A stretch of DNA of 64,000 nt. Origin: Closterium sp. Naga37s-1. Lineage: Eukaryota; Streptophyta; Zygnematophyceae; Desmidiales; Closteriaceae. The notes under the pieces were generated by a model, which saw nothing but the letters and a program-made list of their open reading frames with translations, was not told the DNA's origin and did not search any database. The position numbers and the translations under genes were made by a program. The DNA lies in contig CANJKZ010000409.1 in assembly GCA_947471745.1 (NCBI GenBank), positions 1,116,001 through 1,180,000 on the forward strand. Reading direction: 5' to 3'. Every line of letters begins with the position of its first letter. The stretch's first letter is position 1. Positions 46,635-57,845 of the stretch are shown piece by piece.

Positions 46635-48918
46635 GTAGCAGCAGCAGCAGCCGCAGCAGCAGCAGACACCGCCGCCACAGCTACGACCACAGCAGCTCCC
46701 TCTGGAGCGGCAGTTGTTCCCACCCGTGAGTGGCCTTCGGGCCCTTGGTCTTCCCTCCTCTCCTCCTGTTCACACTCCGTCCCCTCCAGCGTTTGGTCCC
46801 ACGTTTTCTCCTCCTGACGCCAGTCCGGCGGTCTGGTCTTCTCCTCCACCGCAGTCTCCTCCACCTGGTGTCCCGCACTCTCGCGTCCGTCCCTGTCCTC
46901 CGCGTGCTCGTCACTTGTCTCCCGTTACCGACCTCCGCACTGCCCTCCTTTGTTCGTCTCTTCGTCGTCCTCCTCCTGAGTCCGTTCTCCCGTCTCCGCC
47001 TCCGTCCTCTCTCCCTTTCCCCCCTACTCCTGTCACTGACTACTACCGCGCTGTTCGTCCTGTTGTCTCTCGTGTCCTCGCCACTCTTGTCACCGACTCT
47101 CGTTTCCCTCCGTCGTCTGTCTCGGCTCTCACTGCCGCTGTCGCTGAGTTTGCTGCCGCCAGTCGCCTTGACTACACCACCCGTGTGGTGCCAGCTCCTC
47201 CCTCCCGTCCTCTGTCCGTCGGGGGTGGGTTTGCCCTTGGCTGTGACGTCCTAGAGGACAGAGAGTCTGAGCTGGAGTACTGGGCAGCCGCTTCTCCCTC
47301 TGTCTGTGCCATGCTGCTATCCCCTGAGGGAGACCCCGACGCCCTTGACATACCGACTCCTCGCACTTACCGCGAGGCAGTGTCAGGGGCGTGGGCCTCA
47401 CAGTGGAAAGCGGCTATGGCCTCGGAGTTAGCGTCTTGGAGATCCACAGGCACCTACGTCGACGCAGTTCCCCCTCCCAGGGCGAACGTAGTCGATGGCA
47501 TGTGGCTCTTCAAGGTGAAGCGGCCGCCCGGTTCACCGCCTGTGTTCAAGGCGCGCTACGTGGCTAGGGGTTTCAGTCAGCGTGAGGGAGTTGACTTCTT
47601 CCAGACCTTCGCCCCGACCCCGAAGATGACTACTCTTCGGGTGTTACTGCACGTAGCAGCACAGCGAGAGTACGAGCTGCACTCCCTTGACTTCTATACT
47701 GCGTTTCTCCAGGGCCGACTACACGAGGAGATCTGGCTGCGCCGCCCTCCTGGCTTCACTGACACCTTCCCACCTGGGATCCAGTGGAGCCTGAGACGGC
47801 CAGTCTACGGTCTCCGCCAGTCGCCCCGTGAGTGGCACGACACTCTTCGCTCCACGCTTCGTGACCTTGGGTTTTGTCCTTCCTCTGCCGACCCGTCGCT
47901 GTTTGTTCGCACTGGTTCCACTCCTTTCTTTATACTTGTGTACGTCGACGACTTGGTCTTTGCCACAGCAGACAGGGTAGCTCTGGCTCAGGTGAAGTCC
48001 GAACTGCAGAAGAGATACACGTGCACTGACCTAGGTGAACTGCAGCGCTACCTTGGCCTGCAGATCACCAGGGAGAGAGCCGCTCGCACCATCACACTGA
48101 CTCAGTCACACATGGTGCAGCAGGTCCTTCGGCGGATCGACTTCCAGTTCTCCACCACACAGCCCACACCTCTTGCTGTTGACCACAGACTCACTGGCCC
48201 CTTTCCCGACGAGCCTTTTGAGTCCAGTGGTCCCTACGCAGAGCTGGTGGGCTGCCTCATGTACCTGATGACTTGTACTTGGCCGGACCTCGCCTTTCCC
48301 CTCAGCGTCCTCTCTCGCTTTGTTGCGACTGGGAGACACCGTCCTGTCCACTGGACAGCTGCTGTGAGGGTGGCGAAGTACCTGGCGACTACATCAGGCA
48401 TGGGGCTTGTGCTTGGAGGGACTCAGCCAGTGGCGTTGACTGGTGACTGCGACTCTTCCTACGCTGACGACGTGGAGACTCAGCGCTCGACTCAGGGTTA
48501 CTGCTTCAGTCTGGGTGCTAGTGCTGTGTCGTGGAGGTCTACACGGTCGTCGTCTGTGGCTACTTCCAGTGCAGAGGCAGAGATCTACGCTGGTGCCATG
48601 GCGGCACAGGAGCTTCGCTGGTTGACCTTCTTGCTCGCCGACCTTGGTGAGCGGCCTCGCTCTGCACCGACCTTGTACGCTGACAACAAGGCCATGATCC
48701 TCCTCTGTCGAGAGCCTCGACTGGAGAGCAGAGTGAAGCATATTGACGTGAGGTACTTCCTTCTGCGAGAGCTGCAGCGACGCGGCCAGGCACGCCTGGA
48801 CTTTGTGGCCTCAGAGGCCAACACTGCAGACGTCTTCACCAAGGCCCTGGCGCTTGGTGACCACCACAGGTTCTGTGTGCAGTTGGGGCTTGTTGAGGTA
48901 GGCCCTCGGTTGCTGTAG
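44359..48918 (+). CDS. Element F pol region (fossil): PR-IN-RT-RNase H
   Basis: Protease [15 protein letters not shown], pre-integrase [13 protein letters not shown], integrase [10 protein letters not shown] and [16 protein letters not shown], an Ala/Gly linker made of GGAGAGGA-like repeats (46040-46470) that ends in a Glu/Arg/Gln coiled-coil-like stretch with polyQ, then a Pro/Ser-rich segment, RT with [20 protein letters not shown] and YVDDLVFAT, and RNase H with [19 protein letters not shown] and [10 protein letters not shown]. The end ([11 protein letters not shown]) matches the truncated upstream copy. It is a fossil; the catalytic motifs of PR, IN, RT and RNase H are recognisable. Confidence 0.85.
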
Positions 48919-48921
48919 ACT

Positions 48922-49125
48922 TGCTGTTTGCTCTGCTTGTTGTGCTTTGCTATATATATCCTAGTGAACTCTTGAACTGGCCTTGTGGCCGCTTGCTTGT
49001 GCTCGGAATTTGTGTGGTGTCCTTGAGATCCACCCTGAGCTTGCTTTGCTTCCTGCAGTGACTGGTCTTGTGACCGTTTGTTCACCCTGCTTGATTTGAT
49101 GCCCCTCACTTAGCCTATGGGGGTG
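48922..49125 (+). other. Element F 3' untranslated module with twin hairpins
   Basis: GGCCTTGTGGCC at 48979-48990 and GGTCTTGTGACC at 49064-49075, the CCACCCTGAGCTTGC block between them, PPT at the end. Confidence 0.6.
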
Positions 49126-49253
49126 TGTCAAATGTTATTATAGGTTCTTAGGCTACAGTGAGTAGCACTATAGGGAGTACAACACTTTTAGGGTTGCTAT
49201 TTGTATCCCTTGTTTCCCTAGTTCACACATTCCGTTGTTTGCTAACTTTGAGA
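49126..49253 (+). repeat. 3' LTR of element F (128 bp)
   Basis: Matches 42411-42538 at 125 of 128 positions and is followed directly by the 81-bp host duplication. Confidence 0.9.
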
Positions 49254-49334
49254 GGCTGATATACCCAGTCAAGGCAGACTCCAGCCTATCAAGGCAGTCC
49301 CCACCCTCGGAAAAAGCCATTTATTTCTAATAAA
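49254..49334 (+). repeat. Right copy of an 81-bp target duplication
   Basis: Begins immediately after the last base of F's 3' LTR and continues into unique host DNA (TAGGATTTTT). It is the partner of 35302-35382. Confidence 0.85.
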
Positions 49335-49910
49335 TAGGATTTTTAGCAGGCAACAAAGCAACTCTATGACATACTCAGTTGGAGAGGGTGGAAGCCCAGG
49401 TGGAGGGTGTGTGGGAAAGTGGGGAAAGGGGTGTATGCATATCACAACTCTGCCACCAAGGAAATGCGAATTTAGCAAGGCCCCCAAATGGAAATGAATG
49501 ATGAACCGATAAGGCCAAAGTTTCTTAGGGCAGATAGCCGGTAGACTTAGCCTCAAGTGGAGAAGGTTGGTAAGGAAGGAAGAATAGACAGAAGGACAGG
49601 TGCATCTGCGTAGAGAGACCAGGGAGGGCCATCAATGAATCATTGCTTGCATCCCAGCCTTCTGCTGCTGCGCACATGGATCTTGATGTATTCGCACGCA
49701 TGCCTGCAACCACAGGCGCACACGTACAAAGATGCTTTATAAGGAATGTGCCAAAGACTCTGAGTGGGGAGAGGAAAAAACGTTGATGAATGCATCAAGG
49801 TACCCCATAACAGCAAGACACTGTAGTATCCAAGGTCGCGCACACACCAGGCATGCCTTGCACGCACCTGTGAAGGCACGCGCAGCAATACGGCGGCGAG
49901 TTGAGTCGCT
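49335..49910. other. Host DNA downstream of the armadillo-like gene
   Basis: It lies 3' of the minus-strand gene ending at 49911 and so includes its 3' UTR. No other gene or repeat is evident. Confidence 0.4.
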
Positions 49911-51264
49911 TTACGAGCAGTTGCGCAACGAAGACAGCAGAGCCTGCACCTGAACCATTGGATGCACGGCACGAGTGGCGGTGGGGATGCGATGAGGCGA
50001 TGAAATCTATACTACGAAATCGAGGGGCACGCGCATGAGACAAAGGGGGTTTGAAAAGGCAGGACTGAAAAATGAACGTATGAATATGGCAACGAAGATG
50101 CATTTATGTACCTTGAATAAGTCCTGTTGTGCTTGACACTGGGCCCCAGTGGCATCAACCGCCTTGTTCTTCCCGTTCACGTCTCCCCCCATCGCCTTCA
50201 ATAGCTGCTCCACTCCCTCGCGTACGCCCGCCTGCACTAAATGCTGCCCGAACATGTTTCCCTTTGCAAGCACGTTCTTTAGAATCATCATGCCAAGCTG
50301 CTGCTCCAGAGTCAGTGCCTTCCCCTGCTCCTTCTCCGGCTGTAGGAGCTGTAGCAGCGCGCGCGCGCCATTGGCATTATCTACAGTGCAAAAAGCCAAT
50401 ACTCCCTCCTCTGAGCGTGTCAAACTCGCCAGCAGTGCGGAAAGCTCGACCTGCCCCTTCGCCTGCCCGGAAAGCAGCATGGAGGAGATTTGGGCAACAG
50501 CGTTTCGCTCCACCAGTTGCGCCGCCACTTCCGGCACCTGCGAGAGGCGCAGCAGCGCAAGCGCCGCGGCCGCACGCGCACTGGCACGTGGCGGTTCGTC
50601 CCCGTTCGACGGTGGTGCTGACGAGGACGAAGCAACCAGCAGCTGCCACAGCAGCACGTCCGTGCCCGCACTTGCCGCCACGAGTACCCTCGCCTCGCTG
50701 TGCAGCAGGCAGTAGAGGAGCGCTGCCACGTCAGCAAGGAGCGGGAATGACGTGGATGCCGAGGGTTCCACTTGTCGCAGAATATTAACTAGCAGCATCA
50801 CCAGCCCCTCCTCGCTGAAACGCGGCGCCGCGCGTTCGCTGAGGAGGCAGAGATTAAGAGCCGTAGCTACCACCAGAGCTGTTAACCTACTCTTCCCACC
50901 GCCGCTGCTGCCACTTTCCAGTGCACGGGTAAGAGACGCCGTGGCGCCGTTCGATATAAGCAGCTCCGCTTCCGCCGCTCCTTCCGCGCTCACCTGCATC
51001 ACCACCGCCGCGGAGTCCGCGTTTCCCGCCGCCACCTGCACCAGGAGTCGCGCGACCTCGTCTTGGCTTGGCGGAGCGGCGGTTGCGGCGCCAGCCGCGG
51101 TGGTGCAGGCTTGGCGAGAGGAGCCCGCGGAAGCGGGGAGGTCGGCGGGGCGAGGGGGGAACTTCTTGAGCGCGGAGGGGAAGTCGGAGGCGGAAGCGAG
51201 TGCGGAGAGGTAGTTGCGGCCAAAGAGACTGACGAGCGCGGGGAGAAGCGCGGTGCCAGACACG
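49911..51264 (-). CDS. Armadillo/HEAT-like repeat protein (5' end unresolved)
   Basis: Main exon 51264-50112 and last exon 49949-49911, joined through a 162-nt intron (donor GTACAT, acceptor GGTTCAG) in phase 0. The junction reads DLFK-VQALLSSLRNCS and then stops. The long exon is a chain of Ala/Leu-rich helices with the periodicity of armadillo repeats (LLVQVAAGNADSAAVV, TALVVATALNLCLLSE, ALALLRLSQVPEVAAQLVE, LGMMILKNVLAKGNMFGQHLV), interrupted by a Ser/Pro loop. ARM proteins are usually binding scaffolds; the partner and pathway are unknown. No ATG opens the long exon, and an acceptor (CCGCGCAG) sits at 51265. A 41-nt upstream exon (51570-51530, donor GTAAAC) fits the phase but does not supply a start either. 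Coding capacity shown here is at least 384 residues plus 12. Confidence 0.65.
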
Positions 51265-51570
51265 CTGCGCGGGAGGCGGGGATGTATTGGGGGAAACGGG
51301 GAGAGGGTGGGTGGGGGGCAAGCGGAAAAAGGCAGAGACTGTTATAGATGCAACTCAGGCGCGAGCAAGAGAAGCAGACACGAGCGACGTAGGGATGATG
51401 CCGATTGATTTACGGCCACCTTAACGGTAAACGACTACGAAATAACGGCTCATGCTGACGGTTAGCAATAACGGCTACGAAAGACGGCTACGAAAGACCG
51501 TTGCGATAACGGTTGCGGTTACAGTTTACCTGCAAGAAGAGCTGCCGCAGTTGGAACACGACGCCCCCGC

Positions 51571-54500
51571 CTGCAACGTTCCAGGAGTACGGCCAAGCGG
51601 AAAGAGCGGCGGGAGCAAGAGTAGGGCGGGCGAGAGCGGGCGAGAGCAGCAGGGAGGGGGAAGCGGGGGGATGGAAGCGAGGAAAGGATGGGAAACAGAC
51701 AAGGGAAACACGGGAACAGAAAGGTGGATGCGATGAGATGCGATACGATGCAACGAGGTAGACGCCGTCGTGAGAGTGCGGCGCCGACGACGGGTAAGTA
51801 TCGGTGACGATAAAGCGACGATAAAGGGAGGGGAAAGCGCGGGACTGGCTCAACGGGGGGGAAAGCAGTGACGGGTCGATGGAGATAGAGGGAGGAAGGG
51901 GAGAAGGGAGGAGGGGGGGGAATAGAGGGGGGAAATAAAGGGGGGAAAGGGGAAGCGGAAGTGAGAGAAAGGGAGGAGGGAAGTGGGGTGAATGGACGGA
52001 GATGGGAGCGAGACTGGCGAAGAGCGAACAGCGGAGGTTGCACTATCGGGAGTACCAATTACAGCCCTCAAGTCACGCACTCTGTTTATATTGCGAGCCT
52101 TGCGGGGCTGACGAAATAAGTTTGAGAGAGAAAAAAGGAACGAGTGCCTCTATCATAAAGCAGAGAGGGTTGTCACGGAGTCTAAACCACACAGGCTGCA
52201 CACTACCTCGAAAGGCTGGTGTTTGACTCACAGCTTCAAGCCTCACTCGAATCCTATTTCAAGACTCGGTCTTACCTCTTTTCCTGCGCATGATACAATC
52301 CGTTGCTACCACTACCCACGCACCGAGCCTCTCGGCATGCTCGGCATGGTCTACGAGGCTCGGCATACCCGATCCCTCTCGGCATAGCCGATGCCCGCGG
52401 CAAACCCGACGGACTCTAAATCACTAGCAGACGAACCTTGGATCGCATCTTGCTCCAGATGCCTTGCATAGGATTCGCTTCAACCCGCCATGGCGCCGAC
52501 CGACGAGGCCGACTCTCCTGCAGAACGGCTACTAAAGACGCCATGAAGCGATTAACTACACCGTCGCAGGGGTGGTGGAGAAAAGCGGTGGAAGAATTGG
52601 CTTAGTACCGATTTGAGCAAAACTTAATGGTTTATGACGACGAAACGCTGTAGTGCGGGTAACAGAGGATAATAATTAGCAGCCGCAGGTATACTAGGAA
52701 TGGTCTGGAGCAGCAGAGTGGACACTTCAGTTTCCAGTTCAGAAATACGTAGAGAGGTCGGTTACAGGAGAAAAATCAAAACAATCAGGAAAGAAGCATA
52801 GAAGGGCTTGGACGGGAGCGAAGGCAGTGCGGGGCTGCGGTATGGCAGCGAACGTGAGGGGAAGATGAAGGGGGAGAGACCATGCTAAGGGGAAGGGAAG
52901 GGATGGGAAGGGAACAGGAAGGGAAGGGGAGGAGGAAAGGCTTTGCTTGGCTGGTAGGAATCTGGGGAGGACTGACGGGTGAGTGGGTAGAGGACGAAGG
53001 CGGTGCGTGCAAGTGAGAAGGAAAAAATATGAAGATTTGTCTGATATGGAACCGAGCTAGCTACAGTAAAATATTGTTTGGCGCAGGACGAGCTACAAGA
53101 CAGTTCTGGTTGGCTGGCGAAGAGGTGAGGTCAGGACGGAAAGGAATGGAACGACCAACGAGCGCTGCTGTGCTGTTGCGGTCCCAACCAATGTCTGTCG
53201 TGGAATGGAAGTGTTTACAGAAATCTCGTAACGGCCCAATCCGTCCGCTGATTGGGTTGTTATCCAACGGCTGGCAAGTGGTACAGTTTTGTTCCGTTTC
53301 AAGAAGAAAACGACACGTGGAGCTAGTTTCAGGCTTTTGGGTAAGCCCATTTGAAAATCCTGCCCGCTTTCAATATGTTCTCCCGAACAAGGATGAGAGC
53401 CTTGGGAATTAGCTGGTGGGGGGATGGGAGCCAATCAGAGTCCACAAGGAAGCGGTATCAATCTTGCAGGTGCATGCTGAAACGGCTTTGCTTGTGGAGC
53501 GGTTTCGCTGAAACCTGAAGTCATAACGTTGTTTGGCCTGAGTGCTGGCTAAAAGTTGGAAACGAAATTCTAAAGGTCGACACTGTAGTACCAACAAAAA
53601 AAATGCTGAATGCTCGAACCGCTTTGTCGTTGGGAAACATGCTCCACCAGGGTTCAGCAGCAGGAGCGCAAATGTGGGTGGACTGATTTCGTTGGAGGGG
53701 GGGGGGGGGGGGAATCCTTTTGAACAACTCCACCTGAAGTTGGTGAGTCGGAAAAGTCCAAAACGCGAAAGCCGCTGCTTCAAGCGCCGTCCCCTCTGCC
53801 GTGACGTGACGTGACGACCAAGCGGAGGAAGGGAGGGGGGGAGAGGAGTGATTTGAGGGTAGCAATGCTGCTGCTGCGCTGCTGCTCACCTCATAAACAG
53901 CACAGCGCTCCAGCAGTGAGTGGAGGTTACAATATGGTCCAAGAGGTGGCCGTTACGCTAGTGGGTGTGACTGTTGGGCAAATCGCCTGACCCTCCTGAC
54001 CCTGAACCAGGAAGCTGCTTGATTGACCAATAGAGACCCAACTCGAGTCAAAACAATTCACCCATCGGTATTGCTTCCAGCCACCAACCAGCTCAGCTTC
54101 CAGTTGCTCAGTCCACTCCACATCACAACATGGTGTACACGGTACAGCACACGGTTAGCGCTCTCAATAGATAATTGCGCCAACATTTCTTACAGTGTCC
54201 TAAAGGACATCGGCTAACACATATATACTAGGCAATCATAGTGTTTTGGTGAGATTCCCCAGTTGTCATTTGTATCACAAGCAGGGTTATTAAAAACTCA
54301 ACATGCAGACAGATGTTTCTCAAATCATACAGGACAAAACATACACTCAGCTGGCATCCTAGTTACTCAAATCCGTAACGAAGGCAAAATGGAAGTGGCA
54401 GGCAAACAGCACAAAGACAGTGCTGCTGATTGTGCATTTGCATGTGTGTAGCAGCAGGTCCTTTGTATGTGCATAGGTACGCGAGTGGGGGTCGGAGAGA

Positions 54501-54597
54501 GTCTAAGGAAGTCATCACCAGCAAGGAAGTACCCAAGGAGAACGAAGTGGGGGGTATACATGTTGAGCCTTTTGTCACAAGAGCCCAAACTCAAGCC
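51571..54597. other. Host intergenic stretch, purine-rich tracts, no supported gene
   Basis: Probably includes the missing 5' end of the armadillo-like gene (left) and the 3' UTR of the VAP27 gene (right). It contains GGGGAA-rich tracts (51850-51960, 52850-52940), a G run of about 18 at 53695-53712 and a cluster of TCGGCAT words (52330-52400). Frames of 60-180 codons exist on both strands but show no domains. Confidence 0.4.
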
Positions 54598-57500
54598 TTA
54601 AAGCTCAGTGGAGGAAGCAGCCGCAGGGGAGGAGGAGGTGAGATAGCCTTTGCCCCCAAGGAACCCCACAATGAAGAAGATCAGTGCAGCCAGCAGCAGA
54701 GCTGTGAAGGACCATCCCTTTGGCCGTTGCACTGGTGCCTTGCTCCCTGCCTTGCCCGCTTGCTCCTGTGGTGCTCACAGAGAGGAGAACGGCCAGGCGA
54801 GACAACAGGGAGGATGGATGACACGAGAGGATGTAATGCTGGTGCATGTGGGATGGGTGGGAGGTGGGTGGGGGATGGAGGGCGGAATGCATGGCGACTA
54901 GATGGCAGATAGATGGCGGAAGAATGGCGGATGGCAGATGGCATATAGCAGATGGATGGTGAATGGCGATTAGCGGGTGGCGGATGGGGGGGTAATATGG
55001 GCGGTGGCTTACCTTGAGTCGTTGCAGCTCTCTCACTGCTGCATTTCTATCATCTGTCATCTTTGTCAGCGCTGTTTTAGCCTGTTGACACAACCAGATG
55101 GGGCACGGGGAACAAGTGGAGTGGACAACGAGGAGGGTGAGTGCGATTCACACAGCAAAGAATGGCACCAGCAAAGCATGCAACTGGATATGCTTCAAAA
55201 CAAAACAATGAACCCCCTTCTTGCGAGGCAAAAGCTCAGTGCCATACTGACTGGGACCTATGCCACCTGCCAGTAAAACATGTTTTCCTCCCTAGCTCGC
55301 CATCCAGCCTGTCGCCCATTGCTCGTCTCCTCCTCCCCCCCCTCGCTTCCCTCTTCACTCGTCTCACATTCCCTCCACACTTTGGCCACATCTGCTCTGT
55401 CTCCCTGACCTGCTCTGACTCCCCTTCCCCGTCCTTCTACCTACGAGGGTTTTTTGAGATTCCTAAACTCGCCTCGAATCCCTGTCCATTCCTCAGCCTT
55501 GTCGCATTCACCAACCGCCCCCCTCTACTTGCAGTTTCCTTGTTTACGACTGTCCCTGGCTTCCCTTCCTCGATGAACAAAATCGTTTACCCTCCGTTTT
55601 CTCCATACCTTCCTTTTTAATACCCATTTTCACCTGATACCATCCCTTCCCCATGTCGCCATTTCCCATCCTAGCCCCGCTTGCTCGTCTCCCGTTGCCC
55701 CTCATTTCCCCACGTCCCGTTGCTTCCTCATTTCTCCCCTCGCCTCGCCATCCCCACACACACCTCAGTGAGCTTGGCCTTGAGTTCCGTGACATCCTTG
55801 GAACCCTGCAGGGAAGCCGAGTATCAACACCGTCACCATCCCCACCATCCCCACCATCCCACAGCGCGCACGTACACACACACACTCGGGCACGCAGACA
55901 CACGCACGCAGTGACACGCACTCAGCACACGTGCGCACACACGCACGCAGACACACGCAAGCAGACATGCACACATGCTCACATGCATGGACAGACCAAA
56001 AGAGCCAAAATTAGCCACCCATCTACCAGCAACAGAACCCGTTGTCCTGTAATCAGCACTCACTCACAACTCACCATTGACCCGTTCAGAACAAACGAAA
56101 CATCGTAATTTCCACGTGCAAACAAAGCAAGGGATTCTCAACTTGCACCAACTGCAATGTCATCACAGAATCTCATACAAACAACCTACTATGTTTGCCA
56201 TTGAGCACTAGATTTCGCGTCTGAGTGCAAGTGCAAGAGAGAGTGTACTGGTGAATGTGATTGCGAGTAACCTCTGTGCGCATGTGGGCCCGCGGGCACC
56301 CAGAAGCGTGCCGGAGGGGAAACAACGCATGCGCGAGCAGCAGCCAGCGCAGCACACAGCGGGCGACAAGCAGCAGCGCGCAGCTCACCGCGTCAGTGGG
56401 AGTGAGCCCCTTGGCCGTGGGCGGGAACGAGCTCGGCGTTGCGCCTTCATCCGCGGTTTCCGCCACAGGCGACGGCGGCTGCGCAGGAGCGACGTACAGC
56501 ACGCGCAACTTCACCTCGTGCACCTCGCGCCCGTTCTCCTTGTTGAACTGCCAGAGGGAGAACGCAACGGCGCGTTGGGGGGAGAACGAAACGACGCGTG
56601 GGGGGGAAGAATACAGCGGAGCGTGAGGGGAAGAACACACGCAGGAGGCGTCTTATGCTCGGAACAGAATGGCGGCGGACGGCAGGACGGCAGGACGGCA
56701 GGGACGGCTACGGAAGAGCGAACTAGATCACGCGCAGATGTTTGAAACAGGGCGACGGCGCACATAGGGGTTGGTTAAGAACCAGGGTGGAAATAGCGTC
56801 GAGAGGAAACGGCACAGAAGGCACTTCAGCTAGCCTGGCTGCTAAAAAACGCTTCACTGATTCACAGCAAACCGGCATACTTTCACGGCTGAGAAACTTG
56901 CACACTGATTCAACAGCGAACCACGAATCGAGTCGGAATTTGTGACGACAGCACATGCAGTTTCCCAACCCAATCAAGGAAGTGGCGCCTTACAAAGTCG
57001 GCACTGGCTTCCTTGGGAGCTCCGCCCGGCACGAGCACGCTCTGCACGAGAAACTTGTCCTTGCACTGCATGTCCGCAGGCATCTCCTTCTGCGCTTGCA
57101 TGGTCACTGCGCGCGGGTGAAGAGGAGGGAAGATGTCGATATGTTATGATGAGGACACGTGGATTGCTGAACGAACGTCAAGAGGCAGCAATAAGAGTGC
57201 GAGGAGGACCGCTCACCGATGACCTCCGCGCTACTCTGAGGAGGAATTAAGCCCGTGTTGGGCCTCACACAGTATTTCTTCGGTGACGTTGTCTTGACCT
57301 GGAAGAAGGAAATAACAAAAAGGGCACGCGCACCGACGTAAGCGTGCAGTTGAAGGAACCGAAAAAAATAAGTCAATAAGAAAAAGACAGGCACACTTAA
57401 AGAGGAGGAGCATAGACGATCAGATTATTGTATCAACTACATATCCAAAATCAAAAGCAACAGTAGAAAAGAGAGAATCGCAGATACCTTGAAGGCGACA

Positions 57501-57845
57501 TATTCAGAGGTGACATTGACTAGCCGCAAGGATGTTGAGACCTGCTTCTTCAGCTCAACTGCGGATTGCACAGGGGACCAGGCAACGGAAGTTCGCGAGA
57601 GTTGTACGTTACGCTTATTATTAACACATAAGCATGGACTCAAATAGCTCTTCAAAAGCGAATTTCAGCAAGTGACAATCGGCGATCACCAGAGAAACGC
57701 GTCGGCATTCAGTATCTTCAAAAATCGGGCTCGCTACTAAGAACCATGAAGAAAAAAAAAAAAAACAAAAAAAAAGGCTTCACTTCAGCTTCTTACACGT
57801 GAACTTCAGCTCCAGTGGCTGAACGGTAAGGATCTCCCCTAACAT
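54598..57845 (-). CDS. VAP27: VAP27/VAP33-type vesicle-associated membrane protein-associated protein, 250 aa, eight exons
   Basis: An ER membrane tether that binds FFAT-type peptides of lipid-transfer and cytoskeletal partners at membrane contact sites. Phase-matched exons on the minus strand: 57845-57797, 57558-57488, 57298-57217, 57106-56994, 56547-56389, 55805-55764, 55081-55013, 54765-54598, giving 753 nt. Residues 1-125 are the MSP domain, opening MLGEILTVQPLELKF and carrying ELKKQ, YVAFKVKTTSPKKYCVRPNTG and VTMQAQK...DMQCKDKFLVQSV, all family hallmarks. Then a Pro/Thr linker, a heptad-like coiled coil over exons 6-8 (VTELKAKLTEAKTALTKM...VRELQRLK) and a C-terminal hydrophobic anchor (WSFTALLLAALIFFIVGFLG) near residues 213-232. 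The length is normal for VAPs (about 220-260). All splice sites are GT-AG. It is probably a working gene. Confidence 0.93.
54890..54990. repeat. Minisatellite in the last intron of VAP27
   Basis: Irregular units on the theme GATGGCGGATGGCAGATGGC, about 10-20 bp each. Confidence 0.7.
55858..55985. repeat. ACAC/CACGCA microsatellite in a VAP27 intron
   Basis: Alternating purine-pyrimidine tract of CACACA, CACGCA and CACGCAGACA units between exons 5 and 6. It could adopt Z-DNA. Confidence 0.75.

Larger units (their letters stand above)
42411..49253 (+). mobile_element. Element F: Ty1/copia fossil
   Basis: A 6,843-bp element. LTRs 42411-42538 and 49126-49253 differ at 3 of 128 sites. Parts: LTR, primer site TGGTATCATGAG, leader with a 25-bp minisatellite (42750-43195) and long A and T runs (near 43350 and 43775), nucleocapsid remnant with knuckle (44050-44150), PR (44380-44620), GAG-pre-integrase (44890-45090), IN (45115-45680), linker (45840-46700), RT (47430-48150), RNase H (48420-48900), 3' module, PPT, LTR. 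There is no recognisable capsid domain and no QLREWY motif. It is broken, about two breaks. It is the most divergent plus-strand family here; its RT-RNase H is closer to C than to D. Confidence 0.9.

Noticed and set aside
52230-52300. Possible first exon (ATGCGCAGGAAAAGAG followed by a GTAAGA donor, minus strand) for the armadillo-like gene
   Set aside because: Its phase does not fit the next plausible acceptor to the left (TTTCGTCAG near 52110) without a stop, so I left it out of the model.
53029-53412. 127-codon plus-strand frame and the antisense frame over it
   Set aside because: No recognisable domain or supporting exon structure; equal coding potential on both strands argues for chance.
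55858-55985. Regularly spaced CACGCA units considered as a CRISPR-like or regulatory array
   Set aside because: Simple-sequence intron microsatellite without unique spacers, in a eukaryotic gene.
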